From NCBI GenBank assembly GCA_002839795.1, contig PGYS01000010.1:1-41690 (forward strand): 41,690 nucleotides of DNA. The letters are read 5' to 3'. This DNA is from Ignavibacteriae bacterium HGW-Ignavibacteriae-3 (GTDB lineage: Bacteria > Bacteroidota > Ignavibacteria > Ignavibacteriales > Melioribacteraceae). Of the stretch, positions 1-7,291 are shown one piece after another. Numbering within the stretch: the stretch's first letter is position 1; every line of letters starts with the position of its first letter. The notes beneath the pieces are model-generated. The model was not told the DNA's origin. It made no database searches and worked only from the letters and a program-made list of their open reading frames with translations. The position numbers and the translations under genes are program-made.

Positions 1-2
1 AT

Positions 3-344
3 ATGAATATTGTTGAGGAAGTGATTGATGATATTATCGTTGAGATCGTAAATCTTGACCGTGCGACTCTTAGCGAGGCGGACGAACTCAGAAATAATGT
101 GACTGAGAAAATTAATGCCGGATACAATAAAATGATTATTGATTTAACTTCCGTTGAATATCTTGACTCGACATTTCTTGGCGTGATTGTAAATACCCTT
201 AAGAAAGTTGCAAAGATGGGAGGAGATCTAAAGCTGGTCGGCTTCAAGCCGGCAGTGCGGTCCATGTTCGAACTGACAAGACTTTTCCGCGTATTCGAAT
301 CTTACAGCGAACTGCAGGATGCTCTAAAAAGTTTTCATAAATAA
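3..344 (+). CDS. STAS-domain anti-sigma factor antagonist
   Basis: This is a 113-residue single-domain protein of the SpoIIAA/RsbV type. In this family the unphosphorylated antagonist binds an anti-sigma kinase and frees a sigma factor or other partner. The core motif DLTSVEYLDSTFLG (residues 47-60) carries the serine that is normally phosphorylated, here S56, and the length is normal for a lone STAS domain. The ATG is only two bases from the window edge, so an upstream start cannot be fully excluded, but the N-terminus already aligns with the family. The next gene encodes a PP2C-type phosphatase, which is the classic partner that would dephosphorylate this serine. No anti-sigma kinase is visible in the window. 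Confidence 0.88.
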   Translation: MNIVEEVIDDIIVEIVNLDRATLSEADELRNNVTEKINAGYNKMIIDLTSVEYLDSTFLGVIVNTLKKVAKMGGDLKLVGFKPAVRSMFELTRLFRVFESYSELQDALKSFHK

Positions 345-409
345 AATATTTTCTGCCCCAGGCCAATCTGTGCTGATGGCGGACTACAATAAATAAATCC
401 GGGAAACGT

Positions 410-1552
410 GTGACACAAGAAAATTCAAAATCCACGGGGACGATTCTTCTGGTTGAAGATGAATTTAATATTGCTAAATTATTCAACTATAATCTTACCA
501 AAGCCGGATTTCATTGCGAGGTTGCAGGAAACGGCGCGGAGGGATATCAGCTTGCGGAAAAAATAAAGCCCGACCTGATCATTAGCGATGTAATGATGCC
601 GGAAGTTGACGGGTACGAATTTAGAAGAATGCTGCTTAAAAATCCGGAATTGAAGCACATTCCATTTGTTTTTCTTACCGCCAAAGCCGAAGAAGAGGAT
701 ATTCTTACAGGTTACGATCTTGAAATTGAAGATTACATCATCAAGACTTCAAGTCCAAAGGTCGTTATTGCAAAAGTTTCAGCTATTCTAAAAAGTCTTG
801 AGAGAGAACGGGTAAAAGTTGTTGATGAAGTGCAAAAGGCGGCAGATTCAATGGGCACAAAAACTGTCCCTGACGAATTTCCACGTCTTGATGGATTTCT
901 TATCAAACATTGGCATTTGCCATTTAAAAATATTCCCGGAGGGGATTTTATAGACTACTTTAAATTAGATGAGGATAATCTTGCGATCATATTGGGCGAT
1001 GTCATGGGCAAAAGGTGGGGCGCATGGTATTTTGCTGTTGCATACGCAGGCTACGTCCGGAGCGCTGCCCGGTTTGTGCTCGAATCATCAACTGATTATC
1101 AACCAAGTCATATATTACAGAAGGTAAACGAATCTGTATTTAAAGATGAAAGAATTTCAGAAGTGTTTATTACGCTTTCTATTATAATTCTTGATAAAAA
1201 AAATAAAACTGCACGCTATTCCGGCGCCGGAGATCTTCCCCTTATCTTCAAATCCAAGAGCGTGGAAAGAGTTCTTTCTAAGGGAGTGCTGCTTGGCTTC
1301 AGTAAAGCAGGGGAGTACGAAGACACTGAGATTAATCTCGCTAACGGAGATGAACTGTTTCTGTTTACTGACGGAATCACGGAAGCGCGTAATAAAGCGG
1401 GTGAACTCTATGGGGAAGAGAAACTTATGGAATTCCTCGCCTCGTTAAATCCAGATGAAGATACAATCGAACAGATACAAAAGGAAATAGATAATTATAC
1501 CGGCGGTGAAATGGACGACGATCTGAGTCTGATAGCGGTTAAAGTACTGTAA
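410..1552 (+). CDS. Response regulator fused to a PP2C/SpoIIE-type phosphatase (RsbU-like)
   Basis: The 380-residue protein has an N-terminal receiver domain (about residues 10-128), with acidic pair E16/D17, phospho-acceptor D60 in SDVMMP, T90 and K112. A short linker of about 40 residues leads to a SpoIIE/RsbU phosphatase domain (about 160-380). Metal-binding acidic motifs are visible: GGDF, GDVMGK, FTDGITEA and the final MDDDLS. The expected role is phosphorylation-controlled dephosphorylation of a STAS antagonist, probably the product of the gene 65 bp upstream. The start is a GTG at 410; no better ATG exists and the receiver domain begins just after it. The C-terminus reaches the usual end of the domain, so the gene is intact. 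Confidence 0.9.
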   Translation: MTQENSKSTGTILLVEDEFNIAKLFNYNLTKAGFHCEVAGNGAEGYQLAEKIKPDLIISDVMMPEVDGYEFRRMLLKNPELKHIPFVFLTAKAEEEDILTGYDLEIEDYIIKTSSPKVVIAKVSAILKSLERERVKVVDEVQKAADSMGTKTVPDEFPRLDGFLIKHWHLPFKNIPGGDFIDYFKLDEDNLAIILGDVMGKRWGAWYFAVAYAGYVRSAARFVLESSTDYQPSHILQKVNESVFKDERISEVFITLSIIILDKKNKTARYSGAGDLPLIFKSKSVERVLSKGVLLGFSKAGEYEDTEINLANGDELFLFTDGITEARNKAGELYGEEKLMEFLASLNPDEDTIEQIQKEIDNYTGGEMDDDLSLIAVKVL

Positions 1553-1559
1553 AAAATTA

Positions 1560-1577
1560 CGGGGCGGCTAAGCCCCG
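1560..1577 (-). terminator. Rho-independent terminator between convergent genes
   Basis: A GC-rich hairpin with arms CGGGGC (1560-1565) and GCCCCG (1572-1577) and a 6-nt loop lies between two convergent stop codons. On the minus strand it is followed, after three bases, by six Ts, so it best serves the DUF4922 gene. It may also stop plus-strand transcription from the phosphatase gene. Confidence 0.7.
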
Positions 1578-1579
1578 GC

Positions 1580-2575
1580 TCAAATAAAAATCTCTCCGAT
1601 TTTCTTTCTCAGATATTCGAAATATTCTTTGGTAACTGTGACCTGTTTGTAAATATTCACTATATCGTCTTTTGTGATTTTTTCAAAATCTTCTTTCCGG
1701 GGAGTAATAAATAATCCGCCCATATCAACTGCCGCGGGACTTATTAAAAGCTGCTTGCTCCCTTCAAGTGAATATTGATCGGGTCTATGTTTGCCCCGCG
1801 GAAAAATAATCACTCTCCAAATATCTTCCTGATAACTTGAAATTATATTCAAAAGCGGCTCATCGTGCGGTACGGATATTTTCTTAAATGAATTTATAAA
1901 TGTCTTGAAAGCGAATAAAAGTTCCCCTTTGTTTCTTGATTCCAGGGTAATAAAATATCGAAGATGGTCTTCAAAAAATCGGGCCTCTATCTTTCCATTG
2001 CTTACAACAGCTCTTGATAGCCGTTGCACCATTTTGTCAAATTCAAACTCAACAGGAATTAAATTTTTTGTTCCGGCTTGAAAATGCATATGATCCGGAG
2101 CGGAGGATCCGCATTTTGGTCCGTTATAAAAAACAGTATAATGTTTTCCCAGAATGCGGGAGATTTCCAGAAACTCTGCAAAATTTCCGATGATCGTCTG
2201 AGGTATGTGCTTGCTCTTCGAAATCGTAAGATGTTCCGGAAAAATAGGGTACGGATTGGCAAGTATGAAAACTTGTTTGTTATATGACAATCCGTTCTGC
2301 TCAAGGGGAAAGTTTTCCCTGCACAAAAAACATTTTCTGGATCGGATTGCTTCTGCCCTGACGTCAGCGGAGGAAGAGATTATTCTGGCCTGATTGGACT
2401 GAACCCTTACGGTAAAACCATCAAATTCAAATTCACGCTCGATTACGTTTTCAAGATTTTGATAATTTTCTTTCAGGAGCGGCCATGAATTTTTTTGATC
2501 GGCAAGCAGTTTTTTTGAACGATCCGACCACCAGGACGCGCCTTGGTTCTTTTCCGGTCTTTCTTCAATTATCAT
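1580..2575 (-). CDS. DUF4922 / HIT-like nucleotidyltransferase-family protein
   Basis: The 331-residue protein carries the motif APDHMHFQAG (residues 159-168), the HxHxQ signature of the HIT/GalT superfamily, where the central histidine is the nucleophile for nucleotidyl transfer or hydrolysis. A CFLC pair near residue 82 may bind zinc. The overall pattern matches the DUF4922 family common in Bacteroidetes and relatives, which resembles GDP-galactose phosphorylase and ATP adenylyltransferase enzymes. The exact substrate cannot be told from sequence. The gene stands alone on the minus strand, convergent with the phosphatase gene. ATG start; no signal peptide, so cytoplasmic. Confidence 0.78.
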   Translation of the reverse strand: MIIEERPEKNQGASWWSDRSKKLLADQKNSWPLLKENYQNLENVIEREFEFDGFTVRVQSNQARIISSSADVRAEAIRSRKCFLCRENFPLEQNGLSYNKQVFILANPYPIFPEHLTISKSKHIPQTIIGNFAEFLEISRILGKHYTVFYNGPKCGSSAPDHMHFQAGTKNLIPVEFEFDKMVQRLSRAVVSNGKIEARFFEDHLRYFITLESRNKGELLFAFKTFINSFKKISVPHDEPLLNIISSYQEDIWRVIIFPRGKHRPDQYSLEGSKQLLISPAAVDMGGLFITPRKEDFEKITKDDIVNIYKQVTVTKEYFEYLRKKIGEIFI

Positions 2576-3140
2576 TTTATAACGATTTTATCTTGTGAGT
2601 ATTGTTTTTCTTCTGACGGACCATGTTTTATCACTGAATTCCAACTCCCAACCCATTCAGCTGATCTAATCAAGTTAGTAAATTCGTTCATAAAGACTTA
2701 ATCGGATTTTAGAATTCCATCGACCGACTCCCCGGTAATTAAATACAAATAGAAGGGCGAAGACAGTGATTTCGGAAAATGTCTATTTCACATTATTATT
2801 ACGCAACTTATGAAAAAAGGATTAAACTTTAAATTAAAAGCCGGGGTCCTCCGCCTTTAAATGAAAATGACAGTTGGAGTGGATCGGAAAATTGCTGAAA
2901 TCAATGTTCAGACCTACCGTCCGATAATAGGGGGGAAGTGTATTTCTCCTCCGGCTTCAGCTCTAATTTTATTAACCGGATAGTTAGTAAAGTCATAATT
3001 TTACAAAATTGTTCGAAAATGGGCTGAAAACAAGATATTTATTTTTCGGATTGTGACGGCAGTCTCAGCCAAAGGTTGTCTGGTATTTTCTGAAGTGGTA
3101 AATTTGGGGTGTTAATTTTCAATCTTATATTTAGAGCAGG
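2576..3140. other. 565-bp intergenic region without a recognisable gene
   Basis: No convincing coding region is present on either strand. The longest short frame noted, a 40-codon ATG frame beginning near 2861, resembles nothing I know. The stretch must hold the promoters of the leftward DUF4922 gene and the rightward lipoprotein/rlpA pair. I looked for a c-di-AMP (ydaO-type) riboswitch, because such switches often sit before rlpA, and did not find its hallmark segments. Confidence 0.5.
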
Positions 3141-3476
3141 TTGTTGAACAAAAAAAGTCTTACATATTTATTAATAATTAGCTTTGTTCTGAGCTGCGGG
3201 ACAATTTTCTCCTCTCCGGCCGTCCCTTCAACTGAGACAAATAAAGCGGAAAGTCAAATCCTTAGCGACACGCCAAATTCATTGCTTAATTTTTTGGTTT
3301 GTCGGTCCGGGGAATCGACCGATTATTCAAGAGAAATTGATTGGAATAATTGCCTCTGCAATGAGAAATTCAGAGGATATTCAATAAAAAATTACCCTCT
3401 TCATGAATCAGTTCTCCACACAAACAAGAATTATAGACGAACCGGCACCTGGTTCACTTCCCAACTTAAGAATTAA
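3141..3476 (+). CDS. Doubtful small lipoprotein-like ORF upstream of rlpA
   Basis: This 111-codon frame starts at TTG 3141 (or the adjacent TTG 3144), preceded by a weak GAGCAGG. The first 20 residues look like a lipoprotein signal: two lysines, a hydrophobic run and a VLSC lipobox. Residues 20-50 are Ser/Thr/Pro-rich, as in an exported protein. The second half, rich in Cys, Trp, Arg and Asn, resembles no family I know and may not be true coding sequence. The gene could be a short lineage-specific lipoprotein, a degraded gene, or a chance frame over regulatory RNA. It lies 77 bp before rlpA in the same direction. Confidence 0.35.
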   Translation: MLNKKSLTYLLIISFVLSCGTIFSSPAVPSTETNKAESQILSDTPNSLLNFLVCRSGESTDYSREIDWNNCLCNEKFRGYSIKNYPLHESVLHTNKNYRRTGTWFTSQLKN

Positions 3477-3553
3477 CACCACCTGTATTACGGCCTGAAG
3501 TTTTCCCTTTATTCAAACTTTAAATGATATGTTCAAAAAAAAAGAGGTAATAT

Positions 3554-4036
3554 TTGCGTAAGTTAAAAATAGGTTTCGTCATTGTTCTTACTTCCATAAG
3601 CGCCGGGTTTATAGGTTTCGGCGACACGTCGGCAAGTGAAGCAGATGGTACGCCTAAAATAACTATAAGCAGAGATGCTGAACCGAACTTAACATCTGTT
3701 AGCTTCAATCAGCTTGGCGTTATGACCGCTTCGTGGTATGGTCCGCGCTTTCATGGTAAACTGACTGCTAATGGAGAACAATATAACCAGATGGCATTTA
3801 CTGCCGCGCATAAGTCTTTCCCATTTGGTACAATCCTTCAAGTAACCAATATTCGAAATGGTAAATCTGTAATTGTCAGAATAAATGACCGGGGACCATA
3901 TATTGATGGACGTGAACTGGATTTATCCAAGGGCACAGCCATGGCTCTTGGTATGATGGGGAGAGGAGTTATAAAGGTAAAGGTTGAGGAAATCGCCTTA
4001 GCTCCGGAGACATCCCCCGTAAACACTCTAAATTAA
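3554..4036 (+). CDS. rlpA: RlpA-like septal-ring lytic transglycosylase family protein
   Basis: The 160-residue exported protein has a hydrophobic N-terminus (about residues 5-22) followed by a double-psi beta-barrel of the RlpA type (about 57-147). Family landmarks are ASWYG (59-63), NDRGPY (111-116) and the R-ELDLS segment (120-125). RlpA cleaves peptidoglycan strands lacking peptide stems, and the barrel is the catalytic unit; no SPOR domain is present. The TTG start at 3554 is supported by AAAGAGGTAAT a few bases upstream; no in-frame ATG precedes the signal peptide. The gene ends just before a strong terminator. Confidence 0.85.
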   Translation: MRKLKIGFVIVLTSISAGFIGFGDTSASEADGTPKITISRDAEPNLTSVSFNQLGVMTASWYGPRFHGKLTANGEQYNQMAFTAAHKSFPFGTILQVTNIRNGKSVIVRINDRGPYIDGRELDLSKGTAMALGMMGRGVIKVKVEEIALAPETSPVNTLN

Positions 4037-4043
4037 CTTCTTT

Positions 4044-4071
4044 AGTCCCCGAAACTTCGGGGACTTTTTTT
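4044..4071 (+). terminator. Rho-independent terminator after rlpA
   Basis: A perfect hairpin AGTCCCCGAA/TTCGGGGACT (4044-4053 with 4056-4065) is followed directly by a T-run to 4071. It lies 8 bp after the rlpA stop and is a textbook intrinsic terminator. Confidence 0.9.
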
Positions 4072-4235
4072 ATCCTGCCCTGCCCCGTCCTTCTTTTTAT
4101 TTTCTCGCCTCTGATATTGTGGAATTAGCTGAGACGATCAGGAAATGACTGCACTGTACTTGCTTTGGCGTAAAGATGTTAGGCTTGGTTTATTCAATTA
4201 AATTTTGTTATTTGTAAAAAATATGTAAGAAATAA

Positions 4236-5303
4236 ATGCTAGAGGTAAAAGTGAAGGAAATATTAAACAAGACGATTTTCAAGAATACTTTAGAAGAATA
4301 TTTGATTTCTATCGGGATATTTGTTCTAATTATTCTGCTTGGGCATATAATAAAAAAAATTATTCTTACCGTTCTTAGAAAAAAGCTTTTAAAACATGAT
4401 AAGGATCGAATCGTTTTTATCGATAAAAGCTTGAAAAATTTTTTAATACCTGCGATTTATATCGGAGCGTTATTCCTCTCGTTTGAATTCCTCAGCTTTG
4501 GACCCAAAGCTGACAAAGTAATTGGAATAATCTACGCTGTTTTGGTTACATGGTTTGGATTGCGCTTCCTGATCACTGCATTGAATTATTTTTTAAAAAA
4601 CTTTTTGGAGAAATATAAAGGGGAAGAAGATTCCAAAAAGATTAAACCAATTTTGGGCTTTGTCAATCTTATAATATGGATTGTCGGTATATTGTTTCTA
4701 TTGGACAACCTTGGGTTCCAGATTTCAACAATTATTGCGGGACTTGGAATTACAGGCATCGCGGTAGCTCTCGCGGCTCAGGCTTTGCTGGGGGATCTGT
4801 TCAGCTACTTTGTTATTTTCTTTGATCAGCCATTCGAATTGGGGGATATGGTCGTATTTGAAGGTAACTCCGGCACGATTGAAAAGATTGGTATTAAAAC
4901 CACGAGGATCCGGGCTCTATCGGGAGAACAGCTGATAGTTTCCAATTCTAAATTAACAAACTCCTTGGTTCAAAATAATAAAAGAATGGAAAAAAGGCGC
5001 GTTCTGTTTACACTGGGATTTACTTATCAGACAAAATTTGAACATCTGAAGAGGATTCCTGAAATAATCAAAAAGTATATTGAAGCTCAGCCGCTTGCCC
5101 AGTTTGACCGTGCGCATTTCAAGGAGTATGGAAGCTCCAGTCTTAACTTTGAGATCGTTTATTACATTTTATCGAACGACTATCTAACTTTTATGAATGT
5201 ACAGCAGAAAATAAATCTTGACATATTTGAGGAGATTGAAAAATTAGGGATTGAGTTCGCATATCCCACACAAACACTTTTTATCAATAAAGAGCACAAA
5301 TGA
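4236..5303 (+). CDS. MscS-family mechanosensitive ion channel
   Basis: The 355-residue membrane protein has about five hydrophobic segments (roughly 22-44, 68-86, 95-118, 137-157 and 161-197). The last contains the Gly/Ala-rich pore helix GLGITGIAVALAAQALLGD (169-187), followed by the MscS beta domain, including FFDQPFELGD (195-204). A soluble C-terminal alpha/beta domain follows. The family opens under membrane tension and releases small solutes in hypo-osmotic shock. ATG start at 4236. About 170 bp after the terminator separate it from rlpA, so it probably has its own promoter. Confidence 0.9.
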   Translation: MLEVKVKEILNKTIFKNTLEEYLISIGIFVLIILLGHIIKKIILTVLRKKLLKHDKDRIVFIDKSLKNFLIPAIYIGALFLSFEFLSFGPKADKVIGIIYAVLVTWFGLRFLITALNYFLKNFLEKYKGEEDSKKIKPILGFVNLIIWIVGILFLLDNLGFQISTIIAGLGITGIAVALAAQALLGDLFSYFVIFFDQPFELGDMVVFEGNSGTIEKIGIKTTRIRALSGEQLIVSNSKLTNSLVQNNKRMEKRRVLFTLGFTYQTKFEHLKRIPEIIKKYIEAQPLAQFDRAHFKEYGSSSLNFEIVYYILSNDYLTFMNVQQKINLDIFEEIEKLGIEFAYPTQTLFINKEHK

Positions 5304-5368
5304 TTATTGCACGATGAAAACATTAGAGTTATTTTTCAACAGCATATTTCACTAAAACGATAAAAATA

Positions 5369-5797
5369 ATGACCGTAATATTTTCAAAATCCTGCGAACT
5401 CGGGCTCCAGGCGGTGTTGTTCCTGTCTGCCAAGGAAAAAAAAATTTACAGAGCCGAAGAGGTATCCCAAGAATTAAAAGTGCCCAAGGAATTTGTTTCT
5501 AAGGTTCTTCAGATTCTAACCGGCAGCGGAATAGTCGGATCCAAAAAGGGGAAGAACGGCGGTTTCTTTCTTGCCAAACGACCGGATCAGATAAAGTTAA
5601 TTGATATTGTCGAAGCTATAGACGGATTGGGCGTTTTCACTTCTTGCGTTCTGGGTTTTCCGGGATGCTCGCATGATACTCCTTGCCCGGTTCATCATGA
5701 ATGGGGCAGACTCCGGGATGAGGCCTTCAGAATGCTCAGTGAAGAGACACTGGAAAATCTTAAAGATAAAACTGTTAGCAAAATCGCTTCATTGTAA
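5369..5797 (+). CDS. Rrf2-family transcriptional regulator with a likely Fe-S cluster (NsrR/IscR-like)
   Basis: The 142-residue protein has the Rrf2 winged helix-turn-helix (about residues 8-70, with recognition helix around PKEFVSKVLQIL and the wing KGKNGGF). A cysteine motif follows: C93-x6-C100-x5-C106. In IscR, NsrR and RsrR three cysteines in this loop bind an iron-sulfur cluster, so a redox- or NO-sensing role is likely. The gene lies 1.5 kb from the end of the NO reductase operon, which makes an NsrR-like job attractive, but specificity cannot be read from sequence. The next gene starts 17 bp downstream in the same direction, suggesting an operon. ATG start at 5369. Confidence 0.87.
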   Translation: MTVIFSKSCELGLQAVLFLSAKEKKIYRAEEVSQELKVPKEFVSKVLQILTGSGIVGSKKGKNGGFFLAKRPDQIKLIDIVEAIDGLGVFTSCVLGFPGCSHDTPCPVHHEWGRLRDEAFRMLSEETLENLKDKTVSKIASL

Positions 5798-5814
5798 TTC
5801 CAAACGAGGATTAT

Positions 5815-6414
5815 ATGAGAACCCCCTTAAGGCAGGATGAAGAACTGATTTATCAAACCCGCAAACACTGGTTTGTGTTAATTATACCTTCAATAATATT
5901 TATTCTGCTTATTGTACTCTCATATTATGTCTATACCAAATTGACTGTCATCGAGTGGTACCATCTTCTTGTTCCGATCTTTTCTTTCTTCTATATTTTT
6001 TACAAATATTCCTACTGGCGGTTCGATCTGTGGGTGGTAACAAATTACCGGGTAATAGATGAGGAGGGAGTCCTGTCAATTAATTCCAAGGAGAGCCCTA
6101 TAGATAAAATTAATAATGTCTCTTATGAACAATCGTTACTCGGCAGAATACTTGGATATGGCAATGTGCGGATTCAGACAGCCGCGGAAATGGGGGAAAC
6201 CAGCTATATAAATTTATCACGGCCCCGGCAGTTAAAAGAAGCTCTTTCACGGGCCGGAGAGATGTATAAAGAATATCATGCGAACAGACAGGCATTTAAG
6301 CTTGCAGATGCCGTTGACGGTGAAATCGGCGAGGAGACGAAAGAATGCCCTTACTGTGCCGAAAAAATAAAGGCGAAAGCTAAGGTTTGCCGTTATTGCA
6401 AAAGGGATCTGTAA
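5815..6414 (+). CDS. PH-domain (bPH2/YdbT-like) membrane protein with C-terminal zinc ribbon
   Basis: The 199-residue protein has two closely spaced membrane helices (about residues 22-43 and 50-65) and a bacterial PH domain (about 70-145), with the typical TNYRVIDEEGV and LGRILGYGNVRI segments. It ends in a zinc-ribbon, CPYC...CRYC (C-x2-C pairs near residues 178-195). The function of such proteins is unknown. The gene sits 17 bp after the Rrf2 regulator and is probably cotranscribed. Its stop codon abuts the stop of the convergent methyltransferase with no intervening base. Confidence 0.82.
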   Translation: MRTPLRQDEELIYQTRKHWFVLIIPSIIFILLIVLSYYVYTKLTVIEWYHLLVPIFSFFYIFYKYSYWRFDLWVVTNYRVIDEEGVLSINSKESPIDKINNVSYEQSLLGRILGYGNVRIQTAAEMGETSYINLSRPRQLKEALSRAGEMYKEYHANRQAFKLADAVDGEIGEETKECPYCAEKIKAKAKVCRYCKRDL

Positions 6415-7176
6415 TTATTTCACAGCCTCTATAAACATATCTTTAGAATTATTCGCCATGAATTTATCCCCTCCGAAATTTTTCATGAATTTTATCTTCT
6501 TAAAACCGGCTTCTATTAGACATGTGCTGATTTCTCTTTTTGTATGAGGGAAGTGTTTGGTTGTTGCCAATTGAAATTCTTTCGGTGAATTCTGATTAAA
6601 CGAAAGAATATTAAAGTCCAGATAGTCTTTCCGGAAATCGTAAAAGCGTATTATGATCTTTCCGTCACGGCTGGCTATATTGTTAATTCGCCGGTTCTCC
6701 TTTTTGATAAGCGAATAATTCAAAATGTGTAGAAATATCTTTCCCCCCGGAATCAGTAGCCTGTGTAAAACATTGATGGCGGATCGCAGCCCGGAGGAAT
6801 TGATATGAGCTATTGTATTCCCGACCGAAACTGCGTAATTAAATTTCCCAAAAAAATTCTTGGGCATTGTAAGAAAGGAATGAACATGCGCGTTCAGTTT
6901 TACATTATATTTTGCAGCATTTCGTTTTGTCTCTTCTATCATTCTGGGAGAGATATCCAAAGAGGTTACATCGTGCCCGTTTAGCGCCAGAGCGAGTGAA
7001 TCTAGACCTACTCCGCAACCGATATCTGCGGCTTTCCCTTTTTCCGAAAATATTTTTTGATACGCGCCGGTTCTCAGTTCAAGATTTTTATCGAAGTCGA
7101 TCATCTTCTCGTAGAAATCTGAAATTTCATCATAGAATGAACTTGGCGACAGTGGCGGTGCGGATCTTTTTTTCAT
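6415..7176 (-). CDS. Class I SAM-dependent methyltransferase
   Basis: The 253-residue protein has the Rossmann-type SAM-binding motif ADIGCGVGLD (residues 50-59), the acidic loop SLDISP (72-77) and the motif-IV-like segment SVGNTIAHI. These place it in the Methyltransf_11/25 group, but the methyl acceptor is unknown. ATG start at 7176, the first Met in frame. It is a stand-alone gene that abuts the stop of the PH-domain gene and lies 115 bp beyond the end of the NO reductase operon, so read-through from that operon is possible if the hairpin at 7256-7277 is leaky. Confidence 0.83.
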   Translation of the reverse strand: MKKRSAPPLSPSSFYDEISDFYEKMIDFDKNLELRTGAYQKIFSEKGKAADIGCGVGLDSLALALNGHDVTSLDISPRMIEETKRNAAKYNVKLNAHVHSFLTMPKNFFGKFNYAVSVGNTIAHINSSGLRSAINVLHRLLIPGGKIFLHILNYSLIKKENRRINNIASRDGKIIIRFYDFRKDYLDFNILSFNQNSPKEFQLATTKHFPHTKREISTCLIEAGFKKIKFMKNFGGDKFMANNSKDMFIEAVK

Positions 7177-7255
7177 TGTATTCCCATTGTATTCTTATCG
7201 TAATTTAACTGATTTGCCTAAAATATTTTTTACTTCAAGCCGGTATAAATAAAGA

Positions 7256-7277
7256 AGCCCGATTGATAAACCGGGCT
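7256..7277 (-). terminator. Terminator hairpin after the NO reductase operon
   Basis: The arms AGCCCG (7256-7261) and CGGGCT (7272-7277) form a GC stem with a 10-nt loop, extendable by A/T pairs on each side. It lies 15 bp past the norZ stop. On the minus strand it is followed by TTCTTTATTT, a weak T-tract. Confidence 0.65.
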
Positions 7278-7291
7278 CTTTGTTAAAAACA

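Noticed and set aside
244-486. Antisense ORFs of 60-165 codons across the window, for example inside narG, narH, norZ and the STAS gene
   Set aside because: They lie wholly opposite or out of frame with well-supported genes, show no family motifs, and have compositions typical of shadow frames.
2576-3553. c-di-AMP (ydaO-type) riboswitch upstream of rlpA
   Set aside because: Only a loose GGGGAATC match (near 3309) was found. The conserved GGGGTGAAT and the 3' segment GTCAGCTAACCTCGT are absent.
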